Below are positions 37,205 to 49,663 of a stretch of 64,000 bases of DNA, piece after piece. This DNA comes from Chrysogorgia sp. JL179-B06 (lineage: Eukaryota > Cnidaria > Anthozoa > Scleralcyonacea > Chrysogorgiidae), in the NCBI GenBank assembly GCA_035772405.1, contig JAYKKM010000441.1:544501-608500 (forward strand), given 5' to 3'. Positions within the stretch are counted from its first letter, which is position 1. Every line of letters begins with the position of its first letter. Under the pieces are notes generated by a model. That model had not been told where the DNA came from. It did no database searches and saw nothing but the letters and a program-made list of their open reading frames with translations. The translations under genes and the position numbers were made by a program.

Positions 37205-38007
37205 ATGACAAATTCAATGAGTGCAGGTTTTTAAGTAGAACAAGGCAACACTATATTATATTCATTGAGTGCAGGTTTTTAAGTAGAATGAGGCAACACT
37301 ATATTATATTCATTGAGTGTGAGTTTTTAAGTATGAGGCAATTCACTATATTATATTCATTGAGTGCAGGTTTTTAAGTAAAATGAGGCAACACTATATT
37401 ATATTCATTGAGTGCGGGTTTTTAAGTAGAATGAGGCAATTCACTATATTATATTCATTGAGTGCAGGTTTTTAAGTAGAGCAAGGCAACACTATATTAT
37501 ATTCATTGAATGCGGGTTTTTAGAATGAGGCAATTCACTATATTATATTCATTGAGTGCGGGTTTTTAAGTAGAATGAGGCAATTCACTATATTATATTC
37601 ATTGAGTGCAGGTTTTTAAGTAGAGCAAGGCAACACTATATTATATTCATTGAATGCGGGTTTTTAGAATGAGGCAATTCACTATATTATATTCATTGAG
37701 TGCAGATTTTTAAGTAGAACGAGGCAACACTATATTCATTGAGTGCAGGTTTTTAAGTAGAATGAGGCAATTCACTATATTATTCATTGAGTGCAGGTTT
37801 TTAAGTAGAATGAGGCAACACTATATTATATTCATTGAGTGCAGGTTTTTAAGTAGAACAAGGCATCACTATATTATATTCATTGAGTGCAGGTTTTTAA
37901 GTAGAATGAGGCAACACTATATTATATTCATTGAGTGTGGGTTTTTAAGTAGAATGAGGCAACACTATATTATATTCATTGAATGCAGGTTTTTAAGTAG
38001 AATTGAA
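37205..38007. repeat. 48-bp minisatellite, about 17 units
   Basis: Unit: ATTCATTGAGTGCAGGTTTT, TAAGTAGAATGAGGCAACAC, TATATTAT. Lengths vary by small internal deletions. The array resumes at 38606-38752, so the LINE piece between was inserted into it. Confidence 0.95.
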
Positions 38008-38604
38008 TTGATTTATTTGCCATTAATATACAGTAATTCTATGTACAAGCTGTCAATACAGATGGCAAGGAGACCTCAGGGTCCTCATGAAACCACTAGG
38101 CTTATCTAGTGAGGTCACCTCACACTGCAAATTTGAAGGAGTCGATCACACCCCAAAAGAGCCATTCCGTCACCGTTTTTTGAGACAGAATAACTCCTCT
38201 GGAGCTGTGTCGATTCCCTGAAATTTACAGTGTATGCATAAATGCAATATTTTACTTAATTAAGCGACTTAATTAAGCGTTTTATATGTGCAGCGTAAAA
38301 TTTATCGTAACAGAAATTCTATCATATGTTTCTTAAAAATAGAAAGACTGTATGAATCTTTTATATGTGATGGTAGAGCATTCCAAAGCTTAGGACCTTG
38401 GTAAAGAATTGTAAATTGTTTCAGATTGGTGCGACATGTATGGGGACGATAATTAGCTGCCGATCTGGTATTATAGTTATGCACTTGGTTGCTGGTTATA
38501 AATATGTTGAGGAGAATCAAAGGCAACATTTGATTTTTATAACAAAACATAAACCTAGCTACATAAAGTGAATTGACTTTTAAAATGTCTAGTATACCCC
38601 TAAT
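38008..38604 (-). mobile_element. 5'-truncated CR1-like LINE inserted into the minisatellite
   Basis: The minus-strand frame 38302-38550 encodes the C-terminal end (VHNYNTRSAANYRPHTC, LKQFTILYQGPKLWNALPSH). The 3' end lies at 38008 and consists of ATTGAATTC-type short repeats (GAATTGAATTGATTTATT on the plus strand), a usual CR1 terminus. Confidence 0.8.
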
Positions 38605-38605
38605 T

Positions 38606-38752
38606 GTGAGAATGATGCAACACTATATTATATTCATTGAGTGCAGGTTTTTAAGTAGAATGAGGCAACACTATAATATTATATTCATTGAGTGCAAGTT
38701 TTTAAGTAGAATGAGGCAACACTATATTATATTCATTGAGTGCAGGTTTTTA
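38606..38752. repeat. 48-bp minisatellite, continuation
   Basis: Three more units of the array at 37205-38007, same orientation. Confidence 0.9.
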
Positions 38753-38784
38753 AAGGGAAACTGTATCCAAAAAATAAATTAGTT

Positions 38785-39135
38785 TGAAATAAAAGGCCTT
38801 TAAGTATGTTTAGAAATGTTAATAGTTTTACATTATCTGTTCTTCTACTCGAGAAATAACGTTTTCATTCTCGTATTTTCTGCTTCTGGATGTCGTCATT
38901 TTCAAGTTTGTTTGACGGCTCAATTCAGACGTCATGGAGTGCTGTCGTTGCACTCATGTGACGTAAAAATTAAAAAGAAACACCCGCTGGAGCCTGGACC
39001 TCAAGTCTGAGCCGTCGAGCAAACTCGAAAATGGCAGCATCCAGAAACATAAAATACAAGAATGAAAACATTATTTCTTGAACCATAAAACTATTAACAT
39101 TTCTAAACATAATACTTAAAGGCCTTTTATTTAGA
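38785..39135. mobile_element. Foldback MITE
   Basis: Arms 38785-38930 and about 38985-39135 are inverted: AATAAAAGGCCTTTAAGTAT and its complement AATACTTAAAGGCCTTTTAT, then CGTTTTCATTCTCGTATTTT, and so on. The centre is about 60 bp. There is no coding capacity and the target duplication is unclear. Confidence 0.75.
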
Positions 39136-40720
39136 GGTCAACCGATGATCGGATCGGACATCAGATTTGACCATATTTTGCAACATCGGCAAAACATCAG
39201 ACCGGTAAAACATCAATACCGTAGTCAATGTTTTTTGCCAATGTTAAGTTTCTAAATTTTGGCATTTCTAAGAGTTTTTTGGCAGAAGACAAAAGCTAAA
39301 AGATGTAGAACACTAGATGACTAGGTTCCATCTCCTGCTGGGAATTGTGCCCAACTGACAAAAGGGCCATTTACTAATGGGCCCAGCAAGCTCCATTACA
39401 CCACTTAAAATATTTGTCTAAACGATAAAGGTCCCCTCTCAGTAGCTCCATTACGCCACTGATTAAAGGTGTTCTTCAATTATTTATCGCCAAGGTGCCT
39501 CTTTTGTCTTTTTATTTATGGTGCCATAAAAATAGTACATGCATCAAGAATATGTTCTTAAAATTTAATGGGATATACTTGAGCCTGTAGGTGCAGCCGT
39601 GTAGGTTAGTCTGTGTGTGACAGTCTGCGTAGCTACACCAGTACATAACTGGCCATTAAAGATAAAAGATTTTTCAATTCAATGAATTTTGCTAAAGTGC
39701 TACTAGGAAAATGCTAGGTGCGGCTTTATTAATGATTGTTTTAGACTTTTAGTCCTACGAAATGTACTGCGACCACTATGTTTTCGAAGAAACAAGATGC
39801 CTGTCCAGGCATTTACTCGGGCTACTGATTTCTGTAATCAGGAACCAAAGGCGTTGTGCAGTGTTCGTTCAACGTTTAACGGGAAAACTTTTAGAAGCAA
39901 TTAGTTGTGTAGAATTGGCCTAAAACTGTGAGAGCTATTTTGATTGTCGTATTGATGAGGAGAAAAATCAGGTCTAGCCCTCCCTCCCTCAGCCCTTTAG
40001 GACTCCATTGCAATCTTGGTATATTACATCATGTGGAGAAAGCCGATGAATGTTGTATATTAATTGTTTGCTGGGAGAAGACAGTAAATTTGTGGGGTTA
40101 ATCACAGCTTCAGTGCAATTATAACCCAGTGAGTTTAATACCTTTCTCTAAGCTTACACTCTTAAAACCGCACTGTTACAACAAATAGGATTGAAAATGA
40201 CGCAATGAAGAACACCTCGAGCCTAGAAGCAACAATGTTGTAAAAAACAATGTTGTTAAAAATATATTTTACACAGTAGCTTCTGGCCTCATTCGATTTT
40301 AAAGTTTTAATGTTGTACATATTTTGAACGATTGCCATTGCCATTGGTTGTGGATGAAATTTAAAACCAGATTTTTTATTAAAACGTAAGTCAAATAAAA
40401 TTGTGCATCGGGAATAATGAAAAACCTACAACAAATGGAATTTTAAATTGTTACTAACCTTCGCAATGTGCAAAATCTTTGCAAAACCACCTTTGTCGAA
40501 GATACTGATCTGTTGCCAGAATAGCCATTCCAATATTCAAAATCTGTGGTACTGATAGCATGTCGAATAACGCAAAATATGTGATAGTTATAGATCCATC
40601 ATTACACAGAAAAACAAAGCAAAACACTTAATATAATAGAATAGACAAGAACGTTTATTGAAACTTTAAAAGAAAAGCTAGGCGCCATTTTCAAACTACC
40701 GGCATGCTTTGCGTTTAATG
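39136..40720. other. No gene recognised
   Basis: It begins with a short piece AGAGGTCAACCGATGATCGG with related words repeated (39137-39230), which looks like a dispersed MITE end. The rest has only short frames. Confidence 0.4.
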
Positions 40721-40728
40721 TATAGGAC

Positions 40729-41623
40729 CACTGACCTCTATATATAACTGGACTGCGTGCTCTCGCCAAAAAGTGGCTGAAAAATGATGGCGTCAGCAAA
40801 GGTTATTTTTTTCATAGTAGCGACCACTGACCTGTATTTACAACAATCTGTTGGCGAATTATTAAGCGGCAAATGTTTTTACTTTGAAAAATTAAATACA
40901 AATATACAGTCTTTTTCTCGTTTTATGCTTTTAAGGTGGTTTTTAAAGCAACGTTTTTTGACCAGATGACATTTGACATTATCAATACAAAATAAACGAG
41001 TTTGAAATTTGCAATTCGTGATATAATTTGTGTTTTAACGTTTACTGGGTTATGTTTATTATGCTTCAGCCTGACAGCCACTCTTCTCTTGAACGCTCTT
41101 CGGCCGGATTACTTTTTAAAAAACAGTAAACACGTATCCAATATCTATTCAGCATTCTTTTTTCTGTAAAAAGTTTCTATAGATAAACAACCTTCAAGAA
41201 CAAAAGCAACAAGTTCGCACTTTATATCTCACCTGAGGATAAAAGTTTAAAAAGAGATTAAATGTCATACAACCGAAAATAGTTTCATACGTCCTCCGAG
41301 TGTTGACAACTAGTGTTGACGGCCTTTAGAATTTAGTGGAAATTGTTATCTGGTCATAAAGAACATGTCCACTTTCAAGGTTTTTTGCGCAGTCTCGTTT
41401 TTGAAGAGAGAAAATGCCGTTTGTAACACGGGAAAAAGCTGACGCCATAGTTATCGTTAAAACAAATTTGATTGGTCGTTGGACAAACTTGCGCCAACAA
41501 TCCAATGACCAGTGGTCGCTACTATGAAAAAAATAACCTCTGCTTACGCCATCATTTTTCGGTCACCTGCCGTGAGTCATTTGCAACGAGAGCACGCAGT
41601 CCAGTTATATATAGAGGTCAGTG
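40729..41623. mobile_element. hAT-like non-autonomous element (895 bp) with 8-bp target duplication
   Basis: Perfect terminal inverted repeats of at least 37 bp start CACTGACCTCTATATATAAC and continue to GTGCTCTCG. TATAGGAC flanks both sides (40721-40728 and 41624-41631). Further inverted similarity reaches inward (GATGGCGT.AGCA, TTATTTTTTTCATAGTAGCG). An internal repeat of the first words (CACTGACCTGTATTT) occurs at 40826. An 8-bp duplication with a CA-start end fits hAT. No transposase. Confidence 0.8.
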
Positions 41624-41692
41624 TATAGGACCAACTCAATCTCGTTGAAAGCAGAAAAAAATGGCCGACGTCGACAGTGGTGAAGGACGTCT

Positions 41693-41722
41693 AAATCATA
41701 GAGATCATATATATATGATCTC
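41693..41722. repeat. 30-bp perfect hairpin
   Basis: ATAGAGATCATATATATATG, then ATCTCTAT; both halves pair fully. No role known. Confidence 0.7.
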
Positions 41723-42364
41723 TATGGTCTAAATGCCGAATGGAATGGCATTACCGGTCAGCGGTGGGACGTAGCCAGGGGGAACCCTTTGTTTGTTGAA
41801 CTAAAACCAAAAATTTAACTAAATATTTTACAGTACATGATTAATTTGTTTACAGATTGCTTGTTCTTCATAGATTCATCACAAAACAAAGTGCTTGTGC
41901 TACGGAAAAAGTCAAACTGTTTAAATGTTTCAGTTTTCTTTTTAATAAACCTACGCCTTTTTTAAAATAAGCAAACAATTGTGTTTTGTGTTTTACTGCC
42001 AGAATAAATAATGAGGCTGGATAAATTATAACTAATTATTAGCATGGTGTAAAAGCTAAAAATGAAATTTCTAGCCATCGTCTGGTGGCCTAATTTCGCA
42101 AAAAAATCATGTTAGAAATTGCTGTAAAAGCACTTCTGGGCCTTTCAATCGCGGCTTTGCGGCGAACATATAGCCACGACTTCCTTCATTCTCCACAGGG
42201 CTCCCCCCCCCCCCTTTGAAGGTTCTGGCTACGTCCGGCCTGAGTAATTGATTGAGGGGTCTGTCGTAAATCGTCGTCAAATACTCGCGCCCTTCGTGGG
42301 GGGCACAATATCGAATCACGATAAACTACAAAATCGTACTTGTAGGAAGCACTGATGGACTGCC

Positions 42365-42805
42365 CAAAAAGTGTCGTAAAAATGGTAGCGACCACTGACC
42401 TGTATTTACAACAGTCTGTTGGCGAATTATTAGGCGGCAAATGTTTTTACTTTGAAAAATTAAATACAAATATACAGTATTTATCTCATTTTATGCTTTT
42501 AAGGTGGTTTTAAAGACATTTGACATTATCAATACAACCGAAAATAATTTCATACGTCCTCCGAGTGTTGACGGCTTTTAGAATTTAGTGGAAAGTTTTC
42601 TGGTCATAAAGAACATCTCCACTTTCAAGGTTTTTTGTTCAGTCTCGTTTTTGAAGAGAGAAAACGCCGTCTGTATCACGAGTCACGACACGGGAAAAAG
42701 GACTCCAGCTGACGCCATAGTTATCGTATAAAACAAATTTGATTAGTCGTTGAGTCACTACCATGAAAAAATAGAGCAAGCAGTCCAGTTATATATAGAG
42801 TGTCT
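42365..42805. mobile_element. Second, shorter copy of the 895-bp hAT-like element
   Basis: Direct-orientation homology to 40815-41610, for example GCGACCACTGACCTGTATTT at 42386, TTTTGAAGAGAGAAAACGCC at 42650 and CAGTCCAGTTATATATAGAG at 42782. Both ends are truncated and two internal deletions exist. Confidence 0.75.
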
Positions 42806-43770
42806 TTTCTCAAGCAAGTGGGGGAGTAACGAGCCTGCGTACGAGGCTACACACGTACGTAAGAAAATAGAACATACGGAAAACTTAATTTTCGTTGTGC
42901 CGTGTGAATATGCACACAGTTGCATATTTTGACGGGGCACTTTGTTCAATTACTGCACAAACAAGAGTTTAAATAAATAAATATTTAATTTAACATCCCA
43001 ATGTGTAAATTCTAAAACATTTAGGTATTTACAAACATTCAAACTTTAAAAAACATTATTCAATATTCAAACCCAAAAAATTGGTTCGGAAAGACTTCAG
43101 GTCAATTGTTCAAAAGCCAATTAGTTTTAATCTTAGGGAACATGAAATTTTTTGCAGCAAAACCTTCAGTCGGAAAATGTTGGAAGAAAATAACTTATTA
43201 AGTTTTAAACCCAAAATCAATGCTAATTAGTTTTGAACAACCAATTTTAAGTAATTCAATTGTAATACCATGATCACGTCCGCTACTTTTGCTCTCACAT
43301 GGAATTTAATGCCTAATTTCCTTCAAACAGGGATGGTTTTTAATTTTAACCTGCAATTAATGCAAATTTCTAATTCTCGCTTCATTAGTATGCATGATCA
43401 AACATCTGAACAATCAGGCTCCACAATAAGGAAAAGCATTAATAAGTTTGTATTGGCGGCCTCGGTGATCAAGTTAATGCAACAAATGTTGGGAAATTAG
43501 TGGTTAAATGTCCCTCAAGCCTTGACTGAGAAATTGTGAAAGACCATTTCCTTGGTTTTCGGGATATTTAATAACTACTTCCATCATGCCATGGTATTTC
43601 ATAAATTCCAGAGGGAATCCAACAGAAAGTAGTGACGCACACCTAGACTGAAATATGATTAAGCTGCCGTTTGTAACGGACTTGAAAATTGGCTTTTGCT
43701 CGCGTTAATGTGCGTCCCTTAACAATACCATGGATCCGCCACGGAATTTAAAACCAAAATATAACAATAG
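42806..43770. other. No gene recognised
   Basis: AT-rich, with a 76-codon frame at 43270-43500 that I cannot assign. GGGAAATTAGTGGTTAAATGTCCC near 43490 recurs in similar form at 50668 and marks a dispersed repeat. Confidence 0.35.
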
Positions 43771-43777
43771 AGCCTAA

Positions 43778-43952
43778 AGGCCCCGTTACACGTAGCTTTT
43801 TTTCGTGCAACTTGCGTCGCAAAAAAACAAAGTTCAAGTTGCACTTGCACTTGCATATTTAACGTGTGACATCCTCCAAATTGCTCGTGCAACCTGAATT
43901 TTGCTTTTTTGCAATGCAAGTTGCACGAAAAAAGCTACGTGTAACGGGGCCT
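43778..43952. mobile_element. Harbinger-like MITE (175 bp) with TAA duplication
   Basis: The TIR AGGCCCCGTTACACGTAGCT pairs with the right end over about 37 bp. TAA flanks both sides (43775-43777 and 43953-43955), the TWA-type target of PIF/Harbinger. The arms contain TGCAACTTGC words. Confidence 0.8.
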
Positions 43953-43959
43953 TAACAAA

Positions 43960-44920
43960 TGGTAAAACTTATGATTAAGGTATTATAGCGTCTGCATGTT
44001 TGCCTAAGAACTGGGCGCACCTTAGGCTTAGACAGTCCATTCAATTGTACAAAAGTACTGAAATACACGTAAGTCTAAAAATAGTCACTCTGTATTGATC
44101 TTTATTACCATATTATATAAACCATAAATCGGCCAACTAAAATCGTAGCCATGTGCGCCCGGTTTACTAATAAAAACTGCTGATAACTGAACTGTTTTCA
44201 GTCTATTTCAGACCACAACAATCAACAACGAGAAACAGCCAACACCATATTCTCCCTTATAACATGATTTTGTTTGGGTAATAAAAGTTGTCCTCTTGCC
44301 GCTCCGTAGAGTTTTAATTTAGCAATTTCAATTTCTGCGTAATCACACTCTAAGTTTGATATAGAGGGCAGAGGCTGGAGTGAAAGAAGGATGAGTTAAA
44401 TAATAGTTTCATTTCTATTGACAAAAAACACGTATGTCGATAATATAACTAATGTTCCAGTGTCATGTAGGCACTGCAAAACTAAAAAAATATCTTTACA
44501 AGCACAAAACTGTGTGCCAATTTACGTCGGATACTTTGTTCGCAACAGAGATCGAGATTTGGTGGTTGGCTGAGAGGAAAACCATGACGTTTTAAAATTG
44601 TACTAGTCTGGTATATCGATAATAAAAGGAATGTTTGAAGTGATCTGATAACAACAAATTCTCAGTATGTGTGTAACAAATGGACCCCATTAGACCCTAC
44701 CATTATCACATTTGATGGTGTCATTGGACCACTGCCATAATGCTTCAATTACCAACATCGTGGCTAATGTATACAAATAGAATACAAAATGTTCTGGTAC
44801 TAGACTCTATAGCAGTCAAATGACGCCATCAAACGTCCATTATGACGTTTATTGGGAACAACTAATATTGATAAATAAAGATATATACATATACATATAT
44901 ATACTGCATATATATATCAG
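43960..44920. other. No gene recognised
   Basis: Short frames only; short ATATAC repeats at 44880-44920. Confidence 0.4.
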
Positions 44921-44924
44921 ACAT

Positions 44925-45425
44925 AGTTTTGACGCTACTCTGGCTTTAAAATTTTTTTAAACGTAACTTTAAAAGTTACTGTTCATGCGTTTCGACACTC
45001 CAATCTAGTGTCTTCATCAGGGGTGATAGTGTAAAGGATCCCTATTTATACCCCCATAGAACCGATGATGACGTTATCTATTAACAAGATGCAAATAAGC
45101 TTCTAGTAATAAACCACCGTCATCGCGATTCAATGGGGCGTGGGCGCTATTGATACCGCGGGTTAGTGGTGATAATTTTGGAATTTTCCGCCACACAATC
45201 TCATAGTAGGTTAGACTAGGTTACGCACGCGTGCTCTGACAAAGCAGAATTTTCCTTTTTTGAAAAGAAAACAGCCTTTCGCCGTTCTTTGAAATGCGTG
45301 CGAAACTGACCTTTAGTCTGACCGATGCATGTACTCCTGATCACAGTAATTGCACGGAATGGAACAAATAGCGTCTTTCAGATTAATAGCGCCCACGCCT
45401 CATTGAATCGCGTTACCAGAATCTT
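44925..45425 (-). mobile_element. PLE fragment (minus strand) with terminal repeat
   Basis: 44925-45080 is the inverted copy of 47715-47875 (GACACTAGATTGGAGTGTCG motif, ATAACGTCATCATCGGTTCT). On the minus strand around 45395-45260 the sequence encodes ICSIPCNYC and, one base shifted, CIGQTKGQFRTHFKERRKAV, a PLE GIY-YIG core. Confidence 0.65.
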
Positions 45426-45427
45426 AT

Positions 45428-47640
45428 TTGCATCAGAATCTTTGTTTCCCAATTGTGCATTTCTTATGTGATTTCAACAATCTTCCAATTTCCACCTTGA
45501 TGCGCCAATTCCGTCTCAAACAACTTGTGAAATTTCCAACTAGATGTTCGAACACCTTAGATGTTATCCTTACCAGCCTTCCACAATATTATAGTACACC
45601 CACGAAGTTTCCACCTTTCGGACTATCAGATCATATTACAATAGTTGTCGAGCCGAAATTTCGTCAAGAAAAATCTAAATCTATACTTCTCGCATTATGG
45701 TTCGTCATAAGAATTCAAATTCTATCCGAAATTTGGGCAGCTTCTTGAATTCTATTAACTGGGACATCATCTTCCAGGACCATTCAAGTAGTAATCAGAT
45801 GTCCTGAATCATTTAATGATGTTGTCAATCTTGGCCTTCACACCTGACAAAAAGCATTGGCTGAAGGCAAAGAAAACCTCTTCAAGATGTATCGCAACAA
45901 GGTTAACAAAGAACGTAAACTTATTCGAAGATCGTTCTATAGAGAGAAAATCCAAAGTACAGAAAGTAAAATTCCTAAAAAATGGTGGAATCAAGTGAAA
46001 AAATTATGCGGCATGCAGAAGCCCATCTTGGCCTTACCGAATCCCGATAACATACCACTTGAAGAATTAGCTAACAAAATCAACGATCAGTTTCTTAGCG
46101 TCATGTAAGACTACGATCCAATAATCAACGACCAACGTCTTCCTTCGTATAACGATCAGCCCATCTATGTGAACCCATCCGAAGTATTCAACAAATTATC
46201 CCAACTGCAAGTTAACAAAGCCTCTGGTCCTGATGATATTAGTTCATGGGTCCTCAACAAGTTCGCCGCTAGTCTTGCGACGCCTATCTCATCAATCTTC
46301 AACTGTTCGTTTAGCGAAGAAACTGTGCCTACTAATTATTGGCAGAGGGCTAATGTCATCACCATTCCTAAATCTAAACCCGTTAAAGATATCAATAAAG
46401 ATCTTAGGCCCATTTCCTTAACACCCATAATCTCCAAAGTCGCTGAAGAATTTATTGTCGAAAAAGATATCTTAAACAAGTTATTTTATCTGTGATTGAC
46501 TCAAACCAATACAGCGGTATTGAGAAGTCTTCTGCTTGTATGACCCTCATTTCTATGATCCACCAATTGTCCAAAGCAACCGATGGCAATGGTGCAAGCG
46601 TTCGAGTAACCCTGTTTGATTTCCGGAAAGCCTTTGATTTGGTGGACCACAACATCCTTCTCAATAAATTAAAAACCCTTGACATTAAACCTTCAGTTTT
46701 GAATTGGATTGTTGATTTTCTAACTAAAAGGCAAGAAAGGATCAAAATTACCGACAACCTATTTTCCCAGTGGCGTCACATTCCGGCAGGAGTACCCCAA
46801 GGCAGTAAATTAGGCCCTTGGTTATTTCTTCTGATGATTAATGACCTAAAAGCTCATCCATCGTTCAAATTATGGAAATTTATCGATGATAGTTCCTTTT
46901 CGGAAGTCGTACGTATCCAAATCGCGTTGCCGAGTCTCAACCCGTTGTTGACCAAATGCAGTCATGGTCTGATCACAACCGTTTTGAATTACACCCAACC
47001 AAATCTAAGGAACTGTGCATTGAGTTTTCCAAACAGCCCCGCTCCTTCAATCAAAGTAAATAACAAAGATCTCGAAGTCATTAAAACTGTCAAAATTCTA
47101 GGTCTTGTGGTCAGCAACGACCTTAAATGGAATGCCCACATCGATTCTGTTTTGTCTAAATCATCAAAAAGACTATACTTCCTTATCCAACTTAAGCGGG
47201 CTGGTGTACCGGAAAAACAATTGTGCTTATTTTATACTACTTGTATTCGTTCTGTGATCGAATACGCCTGACAGGTGTAAACATTATACTCTACCGGAAT
47301 ACTTAAACGACGATCTAGAACGGTTGTAATTACGTTGAGCTCTTCGTATTATCCATCCATTTCTATCTTACTCGCAATTAGCCATGATTACCAATGGATT
47401 AACCTGCACGCTTAAAGAACGCCGCCGTTTTCTGTTTGAGAAACTGTTTAAAAACATTGTATCTGATTCAACTCGTGAGCTTCATTCTTTACTACCACCC
47501 AAGAACCTTAAATCTTATAACCTTAGATCCAATAGTCTTTTTTCTATCCCGTTTAGTAAAACGAACCGTTTTAAAAATTGTTTTATTAACGCTTCTATTA
47601 GTATTATTTTATATAAAGAGTAAATTAGACTTTTTAGTAT
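45428..47640 (+). mobile_element. CR1/Rex-like LINE, decayed, inside the PLE unit
   Basis: Endonuclease end at 45428-45748 (FNNLPISTLMRQFRLKQLVK, RCSNTLDVILTSL, FGLSDHITI), then reverse transcriptase pieces and a C-terminal part at 47384-47623 (NLRSNSLFSIPFSKT). Several stops and shifts separate them. It lies between the inverted PLE ends at 44.93 and 47.87 kb, so it was inserted there or moved together with them. Confidence 0.75.
46169..47271 (+). pseudogene. Reverse transcriptase of the LINE at 45.4-47.6 kb
   Basis: The first part (46169-46490) has KLSQLQVNKASGPDDISSWV and DLRPISLTPIISKVAE. After a break, 46492-47271 continues with SGIEKSSACMTLISMIHQLS, LFDFRKAFDLVDHNILLNKL, AGVPQGSKLGPWLFLLMIND and, in the catalytic box, FIDDSSF (FIDD in place of FADD). 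Thumb motifs KILGLVVSNDLKWNAHID follow. Non-functional as it stands because of the break at about 46492 and the lost start. Confidence 0.75.
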
Positions 47641-47714
47641 GTAAAAACTCGAGTAATTCAGTGGTATTTGTTATATCACTGCCAGTCGATTTTATTAATT
47701 AAAGTTAAAGTTAA

Positions 47715-47875
47715 TAGATAACGTCATCATCGGTTCTATGAGGGTACTTTACAATTGTCACCCTTGATGAAGACACTAGATTGGAGTGTCGAAACGTCAG
47801 TGGATCATAGACAGTAACTTTTAAAGCTACGTTCAAAAAACGTTTTAAAGCCAGAGTAGCGTCAAACTATGTCTG
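47715..47875 (+). mobile_element. Right PLE terminal repeat
   Basis: Contains GATGAAGACACTAGATTGGA, then GTGTCGAAACGTCAGT; the reverse complement is at 44925-45080. Self-complementary (GACACTAGATTGGAGTGTC). Confidence 0.65.
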
Positions 47876-48049
47876 ATTATTATAATATTTATATCATATA
47901 TATATATATATTTATAAAATAACCGGAAGTAAAAGAGCGAGTACACGCTATCTGATTGGTTACTGAGCTCAAAAACCGTGCATTTATATATAACGCATCT
48001 CTCGTGTCATTATAACTCGATAACCACACGCGACACGTTTTTTTATTAT

Positions 48050-48053
<4 letters not shown>

Positions 48054-48111
<58 letters not shown>
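48054..48111. repeat. (TA)n microsatellite
   Basis: About 58 bp, directly against the palindrome that follows. Confidence 0.95.
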
Positions 48112-48113
<2 letters not shown>

Positions 48114-48221
48114 CACGAATATGAGATATAGAAGAGTCAAGCAACTTCGCATTGTTCCATATAAAATTTTATATGGAACAATGCGAAGTTGCCTGACTGT
48201 TCTATACCTCATATTCGTGCT
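48112..48221. repeat. 110-bp spacerless palindrome
   Basis: Two 55-bp arms meet at 48166/48167 (ATAAAATTTTAT). The arms run from AGCACGAATATGAG to the centre and back to ATTCGTGCT with about four mismatches. It is bordered by (TA)n on the left and lies close to (TA)n on the right, and could be a minimal foldback element. Confidence 0.8.
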
Positions 48222-48309
48222 ACAAAATAATGTCAAGAGCAGACTGGTGAATCCTTTTGGATCCTTTGATTGGAAGCCTTCGTTCGGTAAAACCAAATCT
48301 ATATTCATG

Positions 48310-49108
<799 letters not shown>

Positions 49109-49663
49109 TTGACTGATAATGATCAACAGATTGATGTTGTACTCTGAGCACGAATGAAAGTGATGATCTCACAATAGTCTCACATGTGCGACTATTTATG
49201 ACCTAGTAATCACACATGACATGTGATAATTATCGCTGCTAGCATTATAGTTTATTGCTATTTTGGCAAAGCAATAATACAATTTTTTATAATAAACAGA
49301 ACAATACATGGATGTTTAATCTATGAAACTTATTTCTCGTGTCAAACAGGATGATATCACTCGGTCGCTTCGCTCACTCAAGAGATATCCTCATATCCTG
49401 GTCAGCACTCGAAATAATTTCATATTTTCACACATTCCATGCATTACTCTACAGCCATTTGGTTACAGCGGTTGCTCATGGTGGCCGACTTTATTTAGTC
49501 TTGATTTTTTTTTTTTTTTGTCTGCTGCTTGCAAAACAGTCTCAACTGATCGTGCATGCAGAGATGGGTATAAACTCTATCACATCAACCACTATGACTA
49601 AGTAGTAGTTTCCAAGTGCGCGTAAACCAGGCATAAAAATATACAAAAGTGTATTGATGCGTA

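Noticed and set aside
37762..38109. Open frame with repeated FIECRFLSRMRQHY
   Set aside because: Translation of the 48-bp minisatellite running into a LINE end.
37205..38752. CRISPR-like array
   Set aside because: The units are contiguous 48-bp minisatellite copies without unique spacers, and the DNA is eukaryotic.
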